From assembly GCF_003573695.1 (NCBI RefSeq), contig NC_039364.1:67166256-67230255 (forward strand): a stretch of 64,000 nt of DNA, written 5' to 3'. A model generated the notes under the pieces. The model saw only the letters and a program-made list of their open reading frames with translations. It made no database searches and was not told the origin of the DNA. Numbering within the stretch: position 1 is the first letter of the stretch; each line of letters begins with the position of its first letter. Shown here piece by piece: positions 56,578 through 64,000 of this stretch. The position numbers were made by a program, and so were the translations under genes. The stretch is from Papaver somniferum. Its lineage: Eukaryota; Streptophyta; Magnoliopsida; Ranunculales; Papaveraceae.

Positions 56578-59126
56578 TGAAAAAGAGGGGGTCTAACAAA
56601 CATACCCAATATTTAGTTCGGGAATCTGTATGGACTAACTCCAATATGATTCCAAGAGAATCAACTAGACAGTCAGACTCAATCAAGGAAATATATCCAA
56701 GAGTTATATCTCAATTTCTCAATACAATATGCAATCGAGCAGATAGAGATTTGTGAGCCTGATTGATATGAGAAATAACTTGAACGGTACCAAAGACCAA
56801 TGTTCAAGTGTCAATTAATTTTATCGACAACCAAATATTGGATTTACCAATTGATAAACTACCCACAACCTGTGATATTTCAATTATATAAACAAATATA
56901 ACGCGGAAAAGAAATAACACAAATACCAGAAGTTTTGTTAACGAGGAAACCACAAACGCAGAAAAACATCAGGACCTAGTCCATATTTGAACACCATACT
57001 GTACTAAGCCGCTACAGACACTAGCATATACTACAAGTTAACTTCGGACTGGAATGTAGTTGAGCCCTAACCAAGTTTCACACCTATTAAGGTACATTCG
57101 CGTTCCTTACGCCTCTGAATCCCAGCAGGACTCTACGCACTTGATTCCCTTAGCTGATCTCACCCACAACTAAGAGTTGCTACTACCCAAAGTCGAAGAC
57201 TTTATAAACAAATATGTCTCCCACAAAAAGGTCTATTCTAATAGATAAATCTGTCTCCCACAGAAATACCTATGAATTTTTTGTTCCGTAGTTTGATAAA
57301 TCAAGGTGAACAGGAACCAATTGATAATCCAGTCTTATATTCCCGAAGAACAACCTGGAAATAACAATCACCTCACAATAACTTAACTATATGGTAGTAT
57401 AACAAGTTATTGTGGAATCACAAAGAATGAGACGAAGAGATTTGTGATTACTTTTTATATCTTACCTATCGAAGATAAATCTCGAGCCAATCTTAGAGAA
57501 GATAATACTCAATATGACAGAACAAGTAAGTTTAGAACATGCAACTACAGAGAAAATAGTTGGGTCTGGCTTTAGAATCCCAAGGAAGTCTTTAAGTCGT
57601 TAACCTATAATGGTTTTAGGAAAAACCTAGGTTAAAGGATAATCAACTCTAGTGCACAACTAGTACCACACATGAGGTGTGGGGATTAGGTTTCCCAGTA
57701 GCTAGCGTTCTCCCTTATATAGTATTCAAATTAGGGTTTGATAGCTTTGAAACAAAGCAATCAATATTCATCTTTAGATGAAATCCTGATTTAAGATTCA
57801 AGCTAAGTTTGCTTAAAACCAAAGCAATATCTCTCCATCGTTAGATAGTCTTAGCTTGTTACACACAAATGAAATATACCTTCATTTATATACGGGTAAT
57901 CGTACCTAAACGTGTATATTGAGTTGTCTCAACAATAGTAAACCGGAGTTAGCCATATGAACACTTTTGTATTAACCACATTCATCCAACACTTCTAGAT
58001 CAAATGATAATCAAATAAATCTAATTGTGTTACTCATAGAGTTGTTCAATTTTTTATATTCTTATAGAAGTATGCAAGACACAATTGAAACAAAATCGGA
58101 TTTGATGCAAGAGAATCAATTCATGACATGGTTTGCAAAGATTGCATTCCTTAATTTATAAATGTATTTGTTCATGAGTATGAAATCATACTTAACCGTT
58201 TTAGAACTTAAACCAACTCAGTTTGCAAACGGGTATGCAAACTTAAGTTCCGGACTTTGATCTTGTCCGACAGTTCGCAAACCGGTATGCATACTGTCAT
58301 CCAGGACCTAACTCAGGTAGAACCGTTCGCATACTGGTATGCAAACTTGGTTCTCGGACTTTAACAATTAAAACCGTCCGCAAACTACAAACTTGGTTTC
58401 CGGACCTGAATCGTACCATAACAGTTTGCATACTGGTATGCATACCGTGCTATATCCAGACAACGGTTAATTGTTCTAAACTCCCATTTCAATCATTGAA
58501 ACATCCTTGGAAGACGACAATAACTGTCTCACGCAAACTATTAGCTTATAAGTAATTTTCAAGTGATCGAATGATCAATACGAAACATTCCGAGTCGACG
58601 TCAAATGACTGTCTCACACAAATCATGTAAGATGCTTCAAGGCAATTTTCACATGATCATCTTTTGACATATTATTTAGTTTCCAACAAATAAATTGTTT
58701 CCAACTAAACTCGTCAAGAAAATGACGAACGTAGCTAAAGCAAAAATCTTCCAACACATATTTTGAGAAAGATATAATCGAGTTAAACTCAAGCTCGAAA
58801 TATCAAATGTGTATAATGTAAAAGTCTATATAGCTATACTACTTATTCTCAATAGGAGATAGAATAGAATAGACTTCTGAGTGACAGATAAGTTTTAGTC
58901 TCCACATACTTTTTGTTGATGAAGTTCCTCCAAGCTCTCCTCAGTAGATATTCGTCTTCAATCGATGAATGTCGTGAAGTCTAAATCTCAACTACACATT
59001 CTATCCTAGTCCGAAATATAGCTATAAGTAGACTAGAAATGAAGACTTATAGTTTTGATCACCTAAACTTGACAAACAATCTTGAGATAGCAAAGGTTGC
59101 GAGTTCGACCGAGCAGTGCTCTAACA
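56578..59126 (-). repeat. Solo LTR of the A family
   Basis: On the minus strand it begins TGTTAGAGCACTGCTCGG at 59126 and ends TTTTTCA at 56578, matching A's LTR over its full length (2549 bp against about 2564). Perfect 5-bp duplications AATGG flank it (56573-56577 and 59127-59131), so it arose by recombination between the two LTRs of one insertion. It keeps the TATATAAGG site (minus, 57711-57724) and the CCGGTATGC-type repeats (58200-58440). Confidence 0.9.
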
Positions 59127-59131
59127 AATGG

Positions 59132-59955
59132 TTTATGATCTGATTTTGATTCTTTTTCCACTGTTATTCTTATGATTCATTTGTGACTTTAGAAGAACCA
59201 AACGATCTATTAACCGGTGTGGAAATCATCCTTAATGAGAATATGAATAATGTGATTCAACCAGAAGAATCTATGGCTTTTGTTGCATTTCGAGTTAATA
59301 GTCTTGATTTCTCTTATAGACCTTACTAAATCTAGAAGAATCCAGATTTAATCATGATAATCAATCTCAAACCTCATGTATTTCCCCTAATTTGAGTCAG
59401 TATGATCGAAACGTTTTTAACTATTATCTTGTGACTTCTTTCGCTTTATCATTTTTAATGAAGCCTCGTATCTACTAATTAAAAAATGTGTAGTTGGCCC
59501 TTGTTGATGCTGGTTTTCTGATACGGGCGAAAATTATAAACTTTATCTTGATTGGAGTCAGAAATATATAAATATACACAAAGCTTTAGTTTTTCGAGAA
59601 AATTGAAGCTTATAGACTTTCTTCAGGTAAATGGTGTATCTCTACTGACTCCAAGAGCCTGTTAATATAGTAGAGCTTCATTGAGATGAACTCTCGATAT
59701 CTGTATATATATTATAGAATCAGTATCTATATAATATTTCATTATAAATTTATTATTTTAAAAAGTTTTAATGATTAAGGTCTACTACAAAATTTTGGTT
59801 GGCAACCTAGCAACAAGCTGGGCTTTAACTCCCTTTTGAATAGAAATACCTAATCTATGAAAAATAAAACTATTAAAACCACTACTGGCATCATTGCTAA
59901 CTAAATAATTCTTCAGACACTTGAAAAAATATAAAGTGTCTTGATCGAGTTCCCC
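59132..59955. other. Unassigned AT-rich DNA
   Basis: No gene supported. A short open stretch at about 59175-59330 encodes EEPNDLLTGVEIILNEN on the plus strand; I do not recognise it. This was continuous with DNA left of 56573 before the solo LTR inserted. Confidence 0.35.
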
Positions 59956-59958
59956 TAA

Positions 59959-60511
59959 GAGCAACTGCAGTGGTGCGAGTATAACCAAAGACCAAAGAGG
60001 AAAAAAAAGACCAAATTTTGGGTTTAATCTGGTGTGTGACCCTACGGTGGAAAAACTAAATTTGGTCAGACGGACATTATACCAACGCCTGGTGTGGGGC
60101 GTAGAATATACCAACGCCTGGTGTGGGGCGGGGAGTATACGTTCGCCCGGTGTAGAAAAAAAAAAGAAAAAAAAAGAAAAAAAAGTGGGGCGGATGTATT
60201 ATGCCCGCCCCATGCATTTGAAGTTTGTAAAGAGTGGGGCGGAGGTATTAAGCCCGCCCCACACAAAAGATTAAAAAAAAAAAAGATGGGGGTGCATTAT
60301 ACGTCCGCCTGGGGTGGGACGTGGACTATACGTCCGCCTGGTTATGGGGCGTGGACTATATAAACGCCCGACTATATTTGGATTTGGTCTTGGTCGCAAA
60401 CCAAATTTGGTCTGGATTTTAGTCTTTGATCAAATTTTGATCGATGGCCCGTCCCACTACGCCTATCAACTGGACACTATATTTGGGTTTAGTCGTCCAT
60501 TGTGGACGCTC
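59959..60511. mobile_element. PIF/Harbinger-like MITE with GC-rich minisatellite
   Basis: Flanked by TAA on both sides (59956-59958 and 60512-60514). The ends are imperfect inverted repeats: GAGCAACTGCAGTGG on the left, and on the right the reverse complement reads GAGCGTCCACAATGG. The 553-bp element has no transposase. At 60070-60370 it contains units of about 30 bp with tatac, cgcctggtgtggggcg motifs, some inverted (cgccccac), plus A-rich tracts. Translations through it are repeat artefacts. Confidence 0.7.
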
Positions 60512-60514
60512 TAA

Positions 60515-62176
60515 GGTACTATATAATTGTTTTGCATAATGCAACATTTAAGCCTGTACTAAATTCTTTATTAACTGGGCTTTCTCAGAATATCACTGGT
60601 ATTGAATGCTCATTTGTTGAACTCCTTCAGATGTTATTTGACTAATATAAACTGATTTAAACTTGTTCTAGCTAGTGCGATACATTCCACGATTGAATTC
60701 GTTGAACTTGTTATATATGTCAATATTTATGTTTCTGTTCCAAAAATATTGACTATACATACAATATCTTTATTCTAGACCTTTAGTACCCGAATATATA
60801 GTCATTCACTAGAATGAGGAGCCACTGAGACTATTTCACGCATGCTCTTTATTGAACTGTATGAATTTATTCATGTGGGGATTAATACAAAATATTTACA
60901 CATTCACTTCATCAAATTGATACCAATCTCAAACATTAGCGTCAAAGATGATGTCATCAAGGTTGGCACCACCAAGTAATGCTAACAAGGACACCATCTA
61001 CTAATCCCTATCAGGGAAACACAACCCATTAACATCGCCAAATACTACTAGTGATGGTAGCACCAACAAACGTCAACGCCAACACTTGTATTAGCACACT
61101 AGCGTCAAGGCCAGTGTCGTTGCTAGTCTCTTTGACATTGTCCATGCTGGCGCTGGTGTTGTTTCTCTTGCGCCAACGTCTCCATTCTTATTTGCTCCTT
61201 TTTGAATGATACATGCCTTGATGGTGTAAGCTATCAATATTCGACAATTAAGTGCTTTAATTATATATGCCAATGCTTGGAATCATCAACGAGTAAGGTC
61301 TATTGACGCCAATAGTTAACATGAAAATGTTTGGCATTGTCACTGAGGATTGATACTAATGTCTGGAACTATCCACAAGAGCAGTATCATTGATGCCAAT
61401 ATACTGCAGTCAGCTTCTACATCTCTTAGATGTTTATATTAAGTTTTTACTGATGCCGACACCTCCAAAATCCTTCATGTTCATTCGTCATATCACATTG
61501 ATGTCATGAAGTGCTAACGTTGATGATGCGCACCCTAGCTTATTCAACGTTGATGTCTGGCATCATTCACTGGCAGAGGCGTCATATGCTAATACCATCA
61601 ACCAGAAGCACCAATTGATGCGCATGTATGACATCATCAATTGGAGTGCCACTTAAGCTCAGTGCTCACATAAATGTGTCGAAACTTGATGTGGACCTAG
61701 TCAAGTACGTACTCTACTTGACTCATTGAATTCATTCAGTCTCTAATAGACTTGCCGGTCTCATTAGGCTCGATATTCATCAGTTTGATTAATTTTCATG
61801 TCACACAACGAGTCTTGTCTGAACTGCTTGACCAAGGAAATCTCTATTTAATTCATATAATTTAATGGTTGTAGCGCTCCACTCTACAAGATCAATGTAG
61901 CTACAACTATTATAAATAGGTCCCTCAACCCATTTGGAAAACGGTTCTTGATAAGACACGTCTAATAGTCTTTGGAATAGTAGTTTCATACCAAGTCCAA
62001 AAGCTTCACATCAGCTTAACGACAACCACATCGCAATCATAAAAAACTCATTGATCTCACTCTTTCTTTGTTTCCTTTCCCAAGACCAATCCTTCTCCTT
62101 AAATTGAGACCAAAACATCGCTTGAACAATCATTTGGTTGATTTAGGCGAGCGATCATTCTTTTTCAACTTACCCT
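60515..62176. other. Unassigned DNA with degenerate GATGCCAATG repeats and a TATA box
   Basis: No gene supported. 60930-61640 is built from loosely repeated words such as gatgccaat, gtcaacgcc and ggcatcatcaa in both orientations. TATAAATAGG at 61911-61920 is a strong TATA box, with CT-rich sequence at 62055-62090. This might be the promoter part of an LTR or a displaced promoter, but no following gene is visible. Confidence 0.35.
61911..61920 (+). promoter_or_regulatory. TATA box without an assigned gene
   Basis: TATAAATAGG preceded by gctacaactat and followed by a C-rich start-like region. Typical of plant core promoters and LTRs. No partner gene identified. Confidence 0.4.
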
Positions 62177-62455
62177 TCACTTTCTTCTTACTCGTTTTGC
62201 CCTCAAAACAACACCATCAAAAGCTTTTTGGACATGTCTATTTGAACTCCTAAATCTCCTATTTTTCATTTGTTCCTCTTTTATAAGAAGGCACCATCTC
62301 ATGTTAGATACCTGCCCAACAGATAAGAAAGTTGATCGAAAAAGAGAAATTATCTTATCCAAAATAAGCTTAATTCTATCTGGCAAGAGTTTAGAAATTA
62401 GTTTATACATAGTGCACAAACCGCCAATTGGTATGAAATTATTTATCCCTTTCAA
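62177..62455 (-). pseudogene. LINE reverse transcriptase fragment
   Basis: A 92-codon minus-strand frame with NFIPIGGLCTMYKLISKLL, RIKLILDKIISLFRSTFL and, further on, VQKAFDGVV. This is the N-terminal finger/palm region of L1-type RT (F.PI.L....YK...K.L..R.K.......Q..F and KAFD.V). The preceding and following domains are missing; the upstream side is cut near the Mutator-like copy 2 at 62468. Confidence 0.65.
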
Positions 62456-62467
62456 TCATTTTCTTCT

Positions 62468-64000
62468 GTGGTAATTATATAAATGTCCCTTATTTTGATG
62501 GGCTTCACAATTACCCTTATGATACAATAAATATACCCCTTCCAATCTAAAGCCCATCAGGAATCCATTAACATTTTTTTCTTCTTTCCACATATACCCT
62601 ACCTTTTTTAACCTTCAATTCCGTCTCTTCAAACATCCAGAGAAAACTAAATCGAAACGCTCCACCACCATCTCCACCACCACCACCACCATCTCGGCCA
62701 CCGCCATAACCAACAGCACCAACACCAACACCACCATCTCCATCGCCACCATCATCATTTTCTTCTTCACAATCAATAACAATCGATTCCACTGGTATCC
62801 AACCTCCACCACCGCAACCACAGAATCATCGACAAACCAATCGGAAAATATTTATTAGGTTTAACTTGATTTAGAGTGATATAGCATGAAAAACCTAAAT
62901 CGAATATTTAATTTACTGTAAATAAAAGAGAAAAATTTATGAGATTCATAATTTGAAGAATTCATCTTCATAAACGATTGAACAGGTAAGTCAATCGAAA
63001 GTTTAATTGATTGATTTTCAGATCTGAAATTTCTGAAACTAATTTTAGATTTTTAAAAACTTCTGATTGAATTAATATGGATAATAATGGTGGTGGTTTG
63101 TGTTTGGTCCTGGACTGGTGGTGGGTGGTGATGGTGGTGTTGTTGCGGCTATGGTGGTTGTTGGTGAATGCTATTCTTTGTTGTGGTAATGGGATTCAAT
63201 ACTGTTCGAGATCCATTTAACATGTACGGTTCTTAGGTATTAACTTCCATGGTCGAAAGGTCTCTGGAATTCAGTTTTTATGGGATCAACAACTGTTGTT
63301 GATCCCATTTATGGAATAAACTCATGTGTTGACTCCTATTGTTGACAACATTTCCTTGGATTAGTATAGTCATGAGTGTAGTTTAAATCATGTTTGTTAA
63401 AAGAATTAGCTTAATTTCCTGCTAGTTTGTGTTTGTGTACCGTTGTTCGACTAATGGTAGTGGTTGTGATGTTGGATTAGTATTTGTTAACAACATTTCC
63501 TTGGATTAGCATAGTCATGTTTGTAGTTTAAATCATGTTTGTTAAAATAATTAGCTTAATTTCCTTGTGAAAATCTTCAATAGTTGAATTTGTGGTGCAA
63601 TGGTAGCATGACTGACTCTACGTCAGATGATGCGTGTTCAATTCACGCCAAGTTCACTCATTCCTACATGTCAACTCTAACTGTTGATCCCATTTTTTGT
63701 GGATAAACTTCCATTGTTGATCCAACTTCATGGGATCAACTTCAATTGTTGATCCCACTTAAATGGATCAACTTTGGTTGTTGACACTATAATCTGGAGA
63801 CATTGTTCCTTGGTTCCACCTTTTTGTATCAACTTTGGTTGTTGACTCCATTCACTGGGATCAACTTCGATTGTTGACGCACAAAAAAAACTGGAATATG
63901 TATTAGTAAAGTTATTTTTGAACTTTTATTTTTTGGATCAACTTCGGTTGTTGACACCTAATGGTGACGGCGGTGGTGGTGGTAGTGGCGGCAGCATTGG
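62468..64000. mobile_element. Mutator-like element, copy 2, right end outside the window
   Basis: The left TIR GTGGTAATTATATAAATG onward matches copy 1 (14130), including acaataaatatacccc. The interior keeps the CCA/GGT tracts (62650-62820, 63080-63170), the GATCAAC/GTTGATC dyads and the tRNA-like gene, but lacks some internal parts found in copy 1. The nine bases before it (62459-62467, ttttcttct) should be one copy of the target duplication. Confidence 0.8.
63586..63656 (+). tRNA. tRNA-Trp-derived gene with anticodon CTA in Mutator-like copy 2
   Basis: Same 71-base cloverleaf as 15739-15809, with an identical acceptor stem (GAATTTG/CAAGTTC), D arm and T stem. Two differences are seen: the anticodon is CTA (63618-63620) instead of CCA, which would read UAG, and the T loop reads TTCAATT, which weakens the B box. 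Probably a pseudogene by simple mutation, but its stems are fully intact. Confidence 0.5.

Noticed and set aside
60032..60363. Overlapping open frames on both strands in the MITE
   Set aside because: They read through the roughly 30-bp minisatellite and A tracts; no protein-like composition.
61911..62253. A host gene starting downstream of the strong TATA box
   Set aside because: The only following frame (62068-62253) is short, hydrophobic-biased and overlaps LINE RT sequence on the other strand.

Overview
The window is plant nuclear DNA, most likely from a eudicot with a repeat-rich genome. The evidence is Ty3/gypsy LTR retrotransposons of Athila and Tat type, a copia family primed by initiator tRNA-Met, plant L1-type LINE fragments, Mutator-like and PIF/Harbinger-like DNA elements, AT-rich spacers and spliceosomal GT-AG introns. 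The species cannot be named from this sequence. I found no convincing host gene: nearly everything is mobile DNA or its debris. All family names come from motif recognition by eye, not from database searches.

Layout from left to right. Positions 1-9940 are element D, a minus-strand Athila-like LTR element (LTRs about 3.1 kb, the left one cut by the window edge) with gag and protease but no RT, RNase H or integrase. D sits inside element E (9941-13233), a minus-strand Tat-like element of which the 5' LTR, primer-binding site and pieces of gag remain. Positions 14130-16617 are a Mutator-like element (TIRs of about 75 bp, perfect 9-bp target duplication) that carries a tRNA-Trp-like gene. A second copy starts at 62468 and runs off the right edge. 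Positions 18020-18861 hold small copia and gypsy relics.

Positions 18862-51927 are one old copia-type element, A, interrupted by two younger gypsy elements. B (20599-29913, minus strand) sits inside A's 5' LTR. C (32484-48046, plus strand, 15.6 kb, perfect 5-bp target duplication ATACC) sits inside A's interior. A's 3' LTR is broken off at about 51927 against an RT-less LINE fragment (to about 54300). Then come an LTR-like remnant, a solo LTR of the A family in reverse orientation with a perfect AATGG duplication (56578-59126), a Harbinger-like MITE with a GC-rich minisatellite (59959-60511), unassigned AT-rich DNA, a LINE RT fragment, and the second Mutator-like copy.

The main biological theme is that B, C and D all keep gag and protease but lack the polymerase core, so each would depend on enzymes supplied by others. 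B and C also each carry, between the protease region and the 3' LTR, a multi-exon gene on the strand opposite to the element. C's antisense gene encodes a plant mobile domain (PMD) protein and has a TATA box of its own. B's encodes a protein resembling the 'putative gypsy type transposon' family, followed by coiled coil and an acidic tail. Introns in that orientation cannot be spliced from the element's genomic RNA, so they survive retrotransposition. Both antisense genes now carry frameshifts or stops.
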